This document shows positions 42,165 through 54,479 of a stretch of 64,000 nt of DNA, in pieces. Source of the stretch: Boesenbergia rotunda (lineage: Eukaryota; Streptophyta; Magnoliopsida; Zingiberales; Zingiberaceae); contig JAGFNQ010007663.1 of assembly GCA_024364735.1 (NCBI GenBank), forward strand, positions 32,186-96,185, given 5' to 3'. Below the pieces are notes generated by a model, which worked only from the letters and a program-made list of their open reading frames with translations, was not told the origin of the DNA and did no database searches. The position numbers were made by a program, and so were the translations under genes. Position 1 is the stretch's first letter. Each line of letters begins with the position of its first letter.

Positions 42165-44448
42165 TGTTGGGACCGGGTGCATGTTGACAAGGATACGGGT
42201 TCGTAAATTTTAAAATATTTACGTGCAGCGGAAGAATTAGCATAAATAATTTCTCAAATTATTTTTAACCATGTATCTAGCATGCGACCTTATGATGTGT
42301 GGACATGATCATAAATTAAAATTTTACAGAAAAGTAAACTAATTTACTTAGTACCCTGCGTAACTCGAAGTAAGGGACGAGATCCAACCGTAGCGTCCCT
42401 TGGAAGCTCCGCCTCTATTCGCGTCCACGCCGAGTTCTCTTCGGGATGACTTCGCAAAGTCACGAGTTTTGTACCGACGAGAACTACTAGATTCTCCAAA
42501 GACACAACTAGAATATCAAGAGAGAGAGATGGAAACTAACCACCAAGTAACGGAATCAAGATTCCGTGAAGGGAGGAAGGAGGCGCGACCCGCTTCGTCT
42601 TGGTGGTGGCTCACGGCTAGGGAAGGTGGCGCCGACCCTAGAGGGAGAAAGTGGCGCCGACCCTAGAGGGAGAAAGTGGCGCCGGCCCTAGTGAGAGAAG
42701 GTGGGCACCGGCCCTAGAGAGAGAGGGAGAGAATAAGGGAGAGAGAGAGCTTCTTAATCTCTTGATTAATTGGAATTCAAGGCTTGCCTTTGGTTCCTTT
42801 ATATAGTAGCCTCTCCATTGCCAAGTCTCCCTTTTAACGGAATTAACGGAATAAATTTTCATAAGAAATTTATCTTATAAATTTTCTTATGAATTATTCC
42901 GTTATGCCAAGTTTTATTATAACTAACTTTATAATGAAACAAATACATCTCTCCTTTTAATTATGGAATAAAATTTGTATAAATTTTTCTTATCATGGAA
43001 AAATCAATTCATAATTGATTTTATAAATTGAAATTAAACCAATTCATGGTTCATTTTAATTTCCATAAAAGGAATAAATTTCTACAATTTTCTTTATATA
43101 AATTTCTTTATATAAATCTCTTTATATAAATTAATTTATTTATCCATAATTATATAAAAGAAATCGCGCTTGATTTATTTTATAATTTAAACCAAATTAA
43201 TTGGTTTTTCTCCTTGTGGTGGCCGACCAAACCAAAGAGGGTGGGCACCCTCTTTGGCCGGCCACACCAAGCTAAGACCCTCGCGAATTAAACTCATTTA
43301 ATTCGCCCAATAAGCCTTCAAAAGACCTAGCCATTTTAAGCTTCCGTTGCACCTCTGATTAATTCATATTCGACTTATTTCTCTTGATTGGAAAATATAA
43401 TTTTCAACTCGTTTTAAATCCCTCGGATTACTCGTAGTGCGTGTGACTAAATAGGCTTTCGATTTATGTTGGTCGTCTATAATTCATCAATTATAGAACG
43501 ATCATGAGTGGCGCCTAGTAGTACATCATGATCCCCAATTAATCGAAAGATCAACAGTTGACCTCAGAAATAATTCTGAAACCCTTCAGCAGCTCTAATG
43601 AATCGTGCCTCATTCCCTTCACCATCTTATACCCACTTGGTTTAGGACATGGTCTGTGTGTCAGTCCCCACTAGGCTGACTACGTCACACCTAGCCCAAG
43701 TAACATTCTCTCGTCCTTTGGAATTGTAATTACTCTCATGTATTTAAGAGACTCATACTCTAAACATGTCATGCTCTGGCCAGAGGCTTTTAGTAACAAT
43801 CCGACGATAGGCCTTGGGTATACATCTCCTCGCAAGGAGTGGTGAATCCTTTGTAGACTGTTCAAACATCTTCGGGCACTTCGGCTTATACCCAACCATC
43901 CTGGGTCCACACCTCCTTGGAGATGCTTGCTTAAGATGTTAAAGTATAAGTCTCCATGACCAAGATGACTTGAACACCGCAAGTCAAAGGAATATCGCAC
44001 TTAAGCTGCGGTAAGAACTTAACTGACATGTCTTTATATAGACTACCATGTGAAGTTTTACAGCCAGTCACTCCATTGAACTAGTTCCCTTAACTAGCAT
44101 TCATGTTTGTCTCCGGACATCCCAATGTCACCAGCCAGTGAGAATCAGCTGATTAGAGAATAACCCATGCTAGTCTCAACAGAATTGATAGTGTTCGTAT
44201 TTATCAATTCATCGACTAGAGACAATTTCAATACTTCACAATTGCACATGTAGAGATAATCATTAGTTGCGAATTCATCACAAATTCTCTCATGCTGTGA
44301 ATTGTATTGCGGACATTCAGTAAATGAGTTTAAGATCCCAATCAAATACACAAATATGTATACTCAAATAGTGAATTTTCATTTATTAAAATAAATGTTT
44401 ACAATCATAAGGCGATTGCCTTAGGACACTTCTCTCATATTACTAACA
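42165..44448 (-). mobile_element. X2: solo LTR of family X, minus orientation
   Basis: 2,284 bp, TGTTGGGACCGGGTGC to CATATTACTAACA, with near-perfect TSD TGTTG/TGCTG (42160-42164 and 44449-44453). It is the reverse complement of X1. It holds GGCGCC-containing short tandem units (about 42620-42705). Confidence 0.9.
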
Positions 44449-44454
44449 TGCTGC

Positions 44455-44850
44455 ACACACCTGATTGGTCCCCAGACCTATCCAGCAGTCTGCTGCACAC
44501 ACCTGATCGGTCCCCAGACCGATTAGGATGTGGCTTGATCGGTTACCAGACCAATCCGGGTGTGGCCTGATCGGTCTGGGGACCGATCAGGACACCTCCT
44601 GACCAATCAGGCTCCAGCCTGATTGGTCGTAGTGAGGAGCTCGCGACATTTGATCGTTCACCAGAACGATCTGAATAGTATCCCTGATCGGTCACCAGAC
44701 CGATCAGGAGCCGATCAGTAGGCTTCCAATCTCACTGTATGCTCCCTGATCGGTCACCAGACCGATCAGACATAGCTGGATCGGTCACCAGACCGATCCA
44801 CGAGGGAACTTCGTGCCAACTTCCCTGATTGGTCACCAGACCGATCCAGG
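44455..44850. repeat. GATCGGTC dyad array in the solo LTR
   Basis: About nine inverted repeats of the E-family word, including GATCGGTCTGGGGACCGATC and GATCGGTCACCAGACCGATC. Confidence 0.9.
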
Positions 44851-44954
44851 CAAGGTCAAATCTCCTCTAAGTCACGAGAACAAGCTTCCAGCCCTTCTCT
44901 GATTCGTTCTTAGTCCCCCGGACCAAGACTCCGTGCCCAGTTTCACTCACCGGG

Positions 44955-45495
44955 ACTTCAACTTAGCCCTCCAAGCTAGGATCTAGCCCTCCAAGCCAGG
45001 GTTTCATCCAACCTAGCTTCCAAGCTAGGACCTGACCCTACAAGCCAGGATTTCATCCAACCTAGCTCTCCAAGCTAGGACCTGACCCTCCAAGCCAGGA
45101 TTTCATCCAACCTAGCCCTCCAAGCTAGGACCTAACCCCTTCAAGCCAAGATTTCATCCAACCTAGCCCTCCAAGCTAGGACCTGGCCCTCCAAGCCAGG
45201 GTTTCATCCAACCTAGCCCTCCAAGCTAGGACTTGGCCCTCCAAGCCAGGGTTTCAATCACCTAACCCTCTGAGTTAGAAATTTTCACACCTAGCCCTCC
45301 AAGCTAGGACTTTTCCACACCTAACCCTCCAAGTTAGGACTTTTCACACCTAGCCCTCCAAGCTATACTTTTTCACACCTAACCTTCCAAGTTAGGACTT
45401 TTCACACCTAGCCCTCCAAGCTAGGACTTTTCCACACCTAACCCTCCAAGTTAGGATTTTTCACACCTAGCCCTCCAAACTAGGACTTTTCCACA
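44955..45495 (-). repeat. CTAGCCCTCCAAGCTAGG minisatellite, longest copy
   Basis: About 20 units alternating CTAGCCCTCCAAGCTAGG and CTAACCCTCCAAGTTAGG, linked by ACTTTTCACAC or GTTTCATCCAAC. It is the longest tract of this repeat in the window. Confidence 0.92.
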
Positions 45496-45657
45496 TCACC
45501 TAGTCCCACTAGGTGTGCCTAGTCCCACTAGGTTTTTTCCACTGCCAGCATGCGATCTCCCGATCCACCTGGACTTAATCCGAATTCAACCAGACTTAAA
45601 TCAAACTTAAATCGGTGTCAACACCAAAACAACAATCAGGGTCAGACTGCATCAACA

Positions 45658-46237
45658 CATTTAGCGTACGAGACACGAGTAGCTGGGCCTATACATTATC
45701 GGTGGATGTATCTAATAGAAAGATATATTGGGAAACTTAAAGATTTTGTTAGGAATAGAGCACACCTAGAAGCCAACATTGCAGAGGCGTATTTGGCAGG
45801 TGAATGTGTTGTGTTTTGTTCTCGTTATTTGGAGAGTAACAACTTGTTGTGCAAATATGGAACACGACACAAGGAGATACCAGATGTTGAGTTTCCTTCA
45901 TTACCAATGTTTCCGCAAGTGGGACGACCTACTAAAGGGTGTCAGATAGTTACTTTGGACAACAAAATTCTAACTCAAGCTCATAGATACATCCTTTCTA
46001 ACTGTACAGAATTGTTGCCCTATCGTGAGTAAGTTTCATTTTTTAAATGTAATTTTGTCTCTCTATTTTATCAATAATGAAAGTTTCTAACGATTACTGT
46101 TAACATTGAACAGAGAATTTAAAAATGAATTAAAGAGACGATGCAGATATGGTCGTCGTCCAACTAATTCTGAATTGGATGATATGGTACGGATGTAATT
46201 CACAGAATGGTTTACAAGACGAGTGAGTTGTGTAGTA
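45658..46237 (+). pseudogene. CACTA TNPD-type transposase, part 2 (DUF4218) with intron
   Basis: Resumes DUF4218 directly after the solo LTR (HLAYETRVAGPIHYRWMYLIERYI, LEANIAEAYLAGECVVFCSRYL). A predicted intron at 46029-46113 (GTAAGT to CAG, 85 bp) joins ELLPYR to EFKNELKRR. A TAA near 46196 interrupts DDMVRM-FTEWFTRRV. It is cut by X3 at 46243. Confidence 0.9.
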
Positions 46238-46242
46238 GAAAT

Positions 46243-49200
46243 TGTTAGTAATATGAGAGAAGTGTCCTAAGGCAATCGCCTTATGATTGTAATCATTTAT
46301 TTTAATAAATGAATATTCACTATTTGAATATACATGTTCGTGTATTTGATTGAGATCTTAAACTCATTTACTGGATGTCCGCAATACAATTCACAACATG
46401 AGAGAATTTGTGATGAATTCACAACTAGTGATTATCTCTACATGTGCAATTGTGAAGTATTGAAATTGTCCCTAGTCGATGAATTGATAAAAACGGGCAC
46501 TATCAATTCTGTGGAGACTAGCATGGGTTATTCTCTAATCAGCTGATTCTCACTGGCTGGTGACATTGGGATGTCCGGAGATAAACATGAATGCTAGTTA
46601 AGGGAACTAGTTCATTGGAGTGACTGGCTGTAAAACTTCACATGGTAGTCTACATATAGAAATGTCAGTGAAGTTCTTACTACAGCTTAAGTGCGATGTT
46701 CCTTTGACTTGCGGTGTTCAAGTCATCTTGGTCATGGAGACTTATACTTTAACATCTTAAGCAAGCATCTCCAAGGAGGTGTGGACCCAGGATGGTTGTG
46801 TCACGCCTCGAGGAGCCACTCGTCCGATACCGACCGGACAGTTACTCCCTCGTCCCGACGGACAATTCAACAACCAGACCACCACAACTACCTCAGCCTG
46901 CTTGTACCGCAGCCTATAGGGCTGAAACAAGCTACTGTAATAAGATAAAAACGAGAACGACGACAAGGCTGCATACCGGTACGACTTACGACAAAACCAA
47001 AACAGAATCAAAACCTCCATGGCACACAAAAGTACAACTATACTGCCGTAACAATACACGACACAAAAGAGTATAACCTACCAACAGCGGAAATGAAAAG
47101 AAATACACTGAATAAAAGAAAAGGGTACCAACATGTACCACAACCAAAAGACAGGCGGAAATCGTCTCGGAGACACATGAACTGGGACAGGCTGCTGAAC
47201 AATCCAGACGATCATCCTGATAAGAGAAAAATATAGCCAACGGGGTGAGTCCTAAGAACTCAGCGAATACAGTCTAATGTGCATAGGAAGAAATAATAGC
47301 AGTAAGTCACCGTCTATCTATCTATCATAGTACTGAAGATAACTGCAGTAAAAAGAAGTGCAAAACTAAACCATAAGCTGTAAAGGAACTACATACCTAC
47401 CTGCGTCGATCCAAACCCGGTAGTATGCATGTCAACCAAGTGCAGCAATCAAGTGCAACAAACACAACCAAGTGCAGAGATGCAGAGCATGCTCATGTTG
47501 CAACATGGGTCACCCCTGACGCCTCGGTCAATAATGCACACGCGGGACCATATGGGTAGGGCTGTGACCTGGTCTTCCCTGCACGAACAGACGGTCGATA
47601 ATGCACACGCGAGACCGAATGGGTAGGGTCGGAGACCATAAACGTACCTCACCATCGGGTGAAGTACGCTCTAAACGTCCCTTGCTATCATCGGATAGGT
47701 AGGACGAGTAGCAAGTACGACAACCCATCTCAACCTCCAGGGAGTCAAAGGTCGTCCCCTATGCTACGTGCAATAATGATGCATGTCGTTATCCCATGCA
47801 TCAACCACTATCTATCCCTACTGTCATCTACATGATATGCAGTAGTCCAGATAACCGGTATGCACCAATACCTAAATCCTAGCGTAAGGTATAAGGTAAA
47901 CTGTGCATCATCAATCCATACAGAAACAGTAAGCAGTAAAGCTAACGGAATACAACTACTGAAGCAAGCGCACAGAGTTACAGATATCAGATATCCCTAC
48001 TGCTAACAATGTCTAACTATGCATAGAAAGAGGTACCCGCCTCGATATGAAGAAGTCCAGGCGTCGAGAACCCCCCGTCCAAAATAATATCCGCGACGAA
48101 TGGATCAAATCAATACCCTGCATCAAAATATAACTTAGCTAATTATGCTATTATTAAATTAGCTAAGTTACATGCTAGGTGTAAATGGATTTCAATTTCT
48201 ATCTACATATAACCAAATATTTGTTCCTTAACACCAAACCATGAACAGAGCACCTACACAAATGAAACCAAATTAACCACCACACTCCCAGATTAATGAA
48301 TCTCATTTCACCTGTATCCCAAACAGTGAGACCATCCCTTGATCAAATAATTTAACAACACATATTCCCAAACTCAACCACACTGATCAAAGAACACTCC
48401 AGCCGATCAAGAACAGAAGCACACCAAACACGCACAACCAAGAACAGGGACTTAAAAATCAACCTACAATCAATCAAGAACCCCTCAGTCCAATACCTAC
48501 TCACAATTCAATCAAACACTCCCTCACATCTCACGATAGAGATGGAAACACCAAGAACACAGATCAATCTATAGTATCAGATCACGTAATCCAAACACAA
48601 ACTCTCAACTATAATTCCAATTCACAACCATTTGAATCCCCAGATCCCGTAACCAATACATCACCGAAACCCTAGTTCATGATCAGGAAAACAATCGAAG
48701 TCCAAATCCCCAGTAGAACCATGTATACGAAAGGCAACCCGAGGTCACGATTCCAAATCCAAACCGAAAACCCAACCGCTAGATCCTAGGGTAGAAATTG
48801 AAACCCTAAAACAATAATCACTGATTCCAACCTTACCTGAGAGGTGCCAAGGCGCAGCCCAACAACACCTCTGGTCCTTTCAGGTTGGGTATAAGCCGAA
48901 GTGCCCGAACATGTTTGAACAGCCTACAAAGGATTCACCACTCCTTGCGAGGAGATGTATACCCAAGGCCTATCGTCGGATTGTTACTCAAAGCCTCTGG
49001 CCAGAGCATGACATGTTTAGAGTATGAGTCTCTTAAATACATGAGAGTAATTAGAAATCCAAAGGACGAGAGAACATTACTTGGGCTAGGTGTGACGTAG
49101 TCAGCCTAGTGGGGACTGACACACATAGACCGTGTCCTGAACCAAGTGGGTATAAGATGGTGAAGGGAATGATGCACGATTCATTAGAGCTGCTGAAGGG

Positions 49201-50646
49201 TTTCAGAATTATTTCTGAGGTCAACCGTTGATCATTCGATTAATTGGGGATCATGATGTACTACCAGGTGCCACTCATGATCGTTCTATAATTGATGAAT
49301 TATAGACGGCCAACATAAATCGAAAGCCTATTTAGTCACACGCACTACGAGTAATCCGAGGGATTTAAAACGAGTTGAAAATTGGATTTTCCAATCAAGA
49401 GAAATAAGTCGAATCTGAATTAATCAGAGGCGCAACGGAAGCTGAAAATGGCTAGGTCTTTTGAAGGCTTATTGGGCGAATTAAATGAGGTTAATTCGCG
49501 AGGGTCTTGGCTTGGTGTGGCCGGCCAAAGAGGGTGCCCACCCTCTTTGGTTTGGCCGGCCACCACAAGGAGAGAAACCAATTAATTTGGTTTAAATTAT
49601 AAAATGAATCAAGCGCGATTTGTTTTATATAATTATGGATAAATAAATTAATTTATATAAAGAGATTTATATAAAGAAATTTATATAAAGAAAATTGTAG
49701 AAATTTATTCCTTTTATGGAAATTAAAATGAACCATGAATTGGTTTAATTTTAATTTATAAAATCAATTATGAATTGATTTTTCCATGATAAGAAAAATT
49801 TATACAAATTTTATTCCATAATTAAAAGGAGAGATGTATTTGTTTCATTATAAAGTTAGTTATAATAAAACTTGGCATAACGGAATAATTCATAAGAATA
49901 TTTATAAGATAAATTTCTTATGAAAATTTATTCCGTTAATTCCGTTAAAAGGGAGACTTGGCAATGGAGAGGCTACTATATAAAGGAACCAAAGGCAAGC
50001 CTTGAATTCGAATTAATCAAGAGATTAAGAAGCTCTCTCTCTCTCCCTTATTCTCTCCCTCTCTCTCTCTAGGGTCGGCGCCCACCTTCTCTCTCTAGGG
50101 TCGGCGCCACTTTCTCCCTCTAGGGTCGGCGCCACTTTCTCCCTCTAGGGCCGGCGCCACTTTCTCCCTCTAGGGCCGGCGCCACCTTCCCTAGCCGTGA
50201 GCCACCACCAAGACGAAGCGGGTCCCGTCTCCTTCCTCCCTTCACGGAATCTTGATTCCGTTACTTGGTGATTAGTTTCCATCTCTCTCTCTTGATATTC
50301 TAGTTGTGTCTTTGGAGAATCTAGTAGTTCTCGTCGGTACAAAACTCGTGACTTTGTGAAGTCATCCCGAAGAGAACTCGGCGTGGACGCGAATAGAGGC
50401 GGAGCTTCCAAGGGACGCTACGGTTGGATCTCGTCCCTTACTTCAAGTTACGCAAGGTACTAAATAAATTAGTTTACTTTTCCGCAAAATTTTAATTTAT
50501 GATCATGTCCACACATCATAAGGTCGCATGCTAGATACGTGGTTAAAAATAATTTGAGAAATTATTTATGCTAATTCTTCCGCTACACGTAAATATTTTA
50601 AAATTTACGAACCCGTATCCTTGTCAACATGCACCCGGTCCCAACA
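46243..50646 (+). mobile_element. X3: family X solo LTR, split by a gypsy solo LTR
   Basis: TGTTAGTAATATGAG to CCGGTCCCAACA, TSD GAAAT/AAAAT with one mismatch (46238-46242 and 50647-50651). Net about 2.3 kb once the insertion at 46799 is removed. Five tandem GGCGCC-containing units of about 30 bp lie at 50075-50190, more than in X1. Confidence 0.9.
46799..48882 (-). mobile_element. Gypsy-type solo LTR inside X3
   Basis: 2,084 bp, TGTCACGCCTCGAGG to GGTCCTTTCA, perfect TSD GGTTG (46794-46798 and 48883-48887). The minus-strand end GGCGTGACA resembles chromovirus LTR ends that precede a PBS, as in element G (TCGTTACA). No PBS, PPT or coding sequence, so it is a solo LTR. A short duplicated section (GACCATATGGGTAGG / GACCGAATGGGTAGG) lies at about 47530-47640. 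Confidence 0.88.
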
Positions 50647-50651
50647 AAAAT

Positions 50652-51393
50652 TATATGTAATATTATAGGTTCATAATAAATAATTAATTTTTTTTATAAA
50701 TTCATACCTAATTATAATTGTATGTTATATGTATCTTACAGGTTGATCGAATGAATGAACAAATTGATGACTTAGATCTAAGGGCGCTTTCGCATCCAAA
50801 TTCTGTCGCATTTAGTTATGATGGATTCAACATAAATGGTGTTGCATTTCGCACAGTAGATTCTGAACAAAACAAAAAAGTGCAGAATCATGTTGCGGTC
50901 GATGCATGATAATGATGATCATGAGTCAACCTACTATGGTAGATTAACTGATGTCCTCTCCCTTGATTACAGCGGTCGTGGAAGAATTGTTCTTTTTCGA
51001 TGTGATTGGGTTAACACTACTTCTGGAGTGAAAATTGACGCTTTAGGATTTACAATGGTGAATTTTTCACGCTTAATACATACCGGAGAACGTGAAGAGC
51101 AAGAACCTTTTATTCTAGCTTCATAGGCTCAAATGGTTTATTATGTCCGTGATCCAAAAGAAGAGGACTGGTATTGTGTCTTTCATCACACACCAAGAGA
51201 TATATACAACATGGGCAATGAAGATGATATGGATGCAATGCATTTTGTTGATAATAATTTTTCTAATATACAATCGCTATTAGGTGATATAAATGGAGTA
51301 GATATTGAGTTAATTAGAACTGATGTAAAGGGCTCAATAGTTGATGGTATGACTGTTATGAATAATGAAATTGATGATGAAATTTTTTGTTGA
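50652..51393 (+). pseudogene. CACTA TNPD-type transposase, part 3 (DUF4216)
   Basis: After X3 and an AT-rich intron-like stretch ending TTACAG near 50741, coding resumes (FSYDGFNINGVAFRTV) and, after a frameshift near 50890, DUF4216 (STYYGRLTDVLSLDYSG, IVLFRCDWVN). A TAG at 51124-51126 sits where the family has Gln (ILAS-AQMVYYVRDP), and the same frame continues to DIYNM and an acidic tail ending at 51393. It completes the C-terminal part of the transposase. Confidence 0.9.
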
Positions 51394-51684
51394 ATTTTGT
51401 ATTTATTTTCATTTTGGTGAAATCATATTTTGAGATGGCATGTCATGAATTTAATTTTCTTTATATATATTAATGAAGCTAATATGTTGTACTTTCCCAT
51501 GCTTCAAGCATTCCAAATCTACTGTTCCATGTCTCTATCAATGTTTTATCTATCTTTCTTTTTAATCGAAAGGGCTTAGGTTCAGTGAATTAAAGTTTAA
51601 AATACTCAAATTTATTGTCGACTAGAAATAGACCAATAACCCCATACTTTATAGAAGATTATTGCTTTTGTTATGCATGCTTAA
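51394..51684 (+). other. CACTA intergenic region between transposase genes
   Basis: About 290 bp AT-rich 3' flank of the TNPD-type gene, no ORF. Ends with CTTAA (51680-51684), the left TSD of the solo LTR that follows. Confidence 0.6.
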
Positions 51685-52354
51685 TGATAGGGTTGAATAA
51701 GCCCAGGGCAGACACATGAGATGAAGAAGCTGTAGGACGTGACATTTCGAATCAGAAAGACTCTCCTGCCCAGACCATGGGACCTCCCTCGGAAGATCCG
51801 CTCGGAAAGGTCAGCCAGAAGATCCCCTCGGGCTCACTCCGAGGGATTGGGTCCCGAGAGCACCTCGGGAGGCACCACTTCTACGCTAGCTTGGGCCGAA
51901 GGACCCCGAGATCATCTCGGGAGGCGGAGCCCCAGTAACGGCCGACTCGGGCTGAAGTAGGATAATGGCGCCGACCGTTTCAATGGCTAGCCTGTAACCG
52001 CCGAAAGAGGGGGGACAACGTGGCGCAAGTTGCCGAGACGTGACATAGATCGAGGACACAAGCTTGGTCTACGGACATCGGTATAAAAGGTGGTCCAACC
52101 CCTCCGGTAAGGGGGTTACATTCTCTCAACTCTCAACATCTTCTTTACTTCCCACAACCTTTTCTTCTGGACAGACACTGACTTGAGCGTCGGAGTAGAC
52201 TCCGCCGGACCCCTGCCGGCGTGTCCACTAACGCTTGTGTTAACTTCGCAATAACACAAGCTGAGTGAAACTTGTGATATATCTTAGGCAGTAACAGCTT
52301 TCACGTGAGCGGAACCTCAGTGACTGGCTATCGTCGCCGACTCCTTCCGGAACA
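51685..52354 (+). mobile_element. 670 bp GC-rich solo LTR
   Basis: TGATAGGGTTGAATAAGC to CTTCCGGAACA with perfect TSD CTTAA (51680-51684 and 52355-52359). A TATAAAAGG box at 52082-52090 gives plus orientation. Much more GC-rich than the surrounding CACTA. Clade is not identified; the ORF 51739-51960 is not credible. Confidence 0.88.
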
Positions 52355-52469
52355 CTTAATATATGTTTCTATGATTCTGTTTGATGAGAATAGGTTAATA
52401 CAAAATATGACAAACAAAGGAATGTGAAACTTGATTCGAAATATAAGAGGACGATCCAGAAGAGATAAA

Positions 52470-54298
52470 TAAAATAATAGAGGACCCAGAAATGAACTTG
52501 AGTCACAAGATATCGAATTAAATCTACTATTGGCAACACAAAATGATGATCTAGAATCACAACAAAATGAGGAGCGAAATGAGGAAGGTTAATAATTTTT
52601 TTTTGTTTTGAATTGTTGATTATGTTTATAACTCGAAATAAAAATTATGTTGCACCTTTTTCAGGTCAAAATGAGATTTTGCCTTCAACCCGAAGCCAAC
52701 AAAAGAAACGTGGAAAAACTGTTATGAAGGATGTTCATGCCTTACCAACCGGTGATCGTCTAATTGTAAAATTTAATGAAAGAGGTCAACCGTATGGCGA
52801 AACGCAACCAACGCTTGCCAATTTTATCAGCACCATTGCTCGAAATGGAAATGTGTTGCCCTTAGTTTTTTGGATTAGAGAAAAATGACGAAGAATTGTT
52901 TGGATGATGCATGGAGACATGTAACAGTAAGTTGATAAATGCCATATTTTAATATTGAATTTAAACATTATTATCATAATTTATTTAATATTTACAGACA
53001 TGTTTTGATATCCCCGATCAACATAGAACTAGGGTGATGCAAATGATGGGAGGTTCATGGAGGCGATGGAAGGCTAAAATTAAGGCTACTTCTTATGATC
53101 CAAATATTCCATTAAATGAACTTATGCATATCCGTCCCATTCCCCATGATTTCACATCAGATGTTTGGGAAATTTTATGTCGTTATTAGAAGTCTAATGA
53201 GGTAGTTCTTGTATTGATTAATTTTTATATATTGATATGCATAAATTTGTTGCAATTTTTTTTGTTTCAGAGGATATCAAAAATAAATCGAGAAAATGAG
53301 AGTAAAAAATGAGAGATTCATGCACAAGGATGAACAAATATTCCCTCATTGGAAGACAAATTTGTATGTATTTGATCAATTTGTTATGTTAATATCAATT
53401 TGTATGTATTCGAGCTATTATTATTTGCATATTCAATCTAAAATGATTTTTTTATACTTAGATTCAGGAAAATGGTAGAAAGCCAACTCGCATTGAACTA
53501 TTTCATCTCAGTCGACAAAGTAAAAAAAAAGGAGGTGCTCTTGTTGATGATGAAGCAATACGAGTTGAGGTAATAATTGTTTTAACTTTTTGAAATAACT
53601 TTTCAATATGCTATTTATTTTATTGGCACAATTTTTGTGTTAGGATGAATTAAATACAGTTGTGCAACGTCATCTCCGAGACAAGCCTGAGGGAACACAA
53701 ATAACAGAAGTACACGAAGATACATTTTGGTATCCAATTAGAATTTCATTTTTATTAAAATTACTAAATATTATACAATATTAATTATATATTTTTATTC
53801 AGGGAGGTATTTGGGTCAGAGCATTCTGGTCGTGTTCGATGTTTAGGAGCTAGTGTATTACCTAGCCAAGTTTTCCCAGAGCTATGTAATCAAAGAATAA
53901 TTTTTAGACAAGATAATCTTCCTACTTCTGATGTTAATGATAAGTTGCGAGAAATGGAAGAAAAAATAAAAAATATATAAGCACAGAGACAGACAGAAAT
54001 GGAGCGGATGAGGCAGATGCATGAACAACAGATTCAAAATTTTACAAATGTCATCCAAAGTATGATATCTGGAATTGCTGGGGGATTCGTGAGCCTGAAT
54101 TATTACCTACACAGGTAGTCACATATTGAATACTAATGTTTTAAAATACTTATATAAAAGCATGATATATTAAATTAAATTTATTTTTCAGATAGCAACT
54201 ATCTTGGCAGATATTATGCGGCAGCATAGCTCCATCAAATGCACATGAAAGCGATCATAGATCTCCTCCAGTATCAGAGCTAGATAAAGATTAGATAG
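52470..54298 (+). pseudogene. CACTA second gene, Ptta/En/Spm (transposase_24-like) protein
   Basis: A multi-exon reading: NNEERNEE joined over an intron (GTTAAT to TTTTTCAG, ending about 52664) to GQNEILPSTRSQQKKRG; KFNERGQPYGETQPTLANFI; a frameshift near 52885; LDDAWRHVT, an intron at 52927-52997, TCFDIPDQHRTRVMQMMGGSWRRWKAK; a TAG for a likely Trp near 53190; then NGRKPTRIELFHLSRQSKKK, DELNTVVQRHLRDKPEG, EVFGSEHSGRVRCLG and a coiled-coil-like tail (EMERMRQMHEQQIQ). The wording matches the plant transposase (Ptta/En/Spm) family. The family role is thought to be end binding or regulation. Dead copy. Confidence 0.85.
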
Positions 54299-54479
54299 AA
54301 TTTTGAAAAAAAAAGTATTTGTCTGATGTTAATACTTTTAGTAACTATTGAATTTGGAACATTATGATTGTTATCTTATATTAGCATTTAGAGTACTCTT
54401 ATTATTATTTTGGAGGATAATTGTTTAATAATGTTATATATTGATTTGGTGGATTGAAATATTAAATATCATGGTTTGA

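Larger units (their letters stand above)
41103..45657 (-). mobile_element. SIRE-type solo LTR (D/E family) in the transposase gene
   Basis: TGTTGGAACTTGGATGGC to GACTGCATCAACA with perfect TSD CATTT (41098-41102 and 45658-45662). Same family as the E LTRs, minus orientation. It contains X2 (42165-44448); net length is about 2.27 kb. It carries GATCGGTC dyads (42092-42155, 44455-44850) and the CTAGCCCTCCAAGC minisatellite (44955-45495). No internal region, so it is a solo LTR. Confidence 0.93.

Noticed and set aside
51739..51960. Basic 73-residue ORF in a GC-rich block as a host gene
   Set aside because: The block has TG...CA ends and a perfect CTTAA duplication, so it is a solo LTR.
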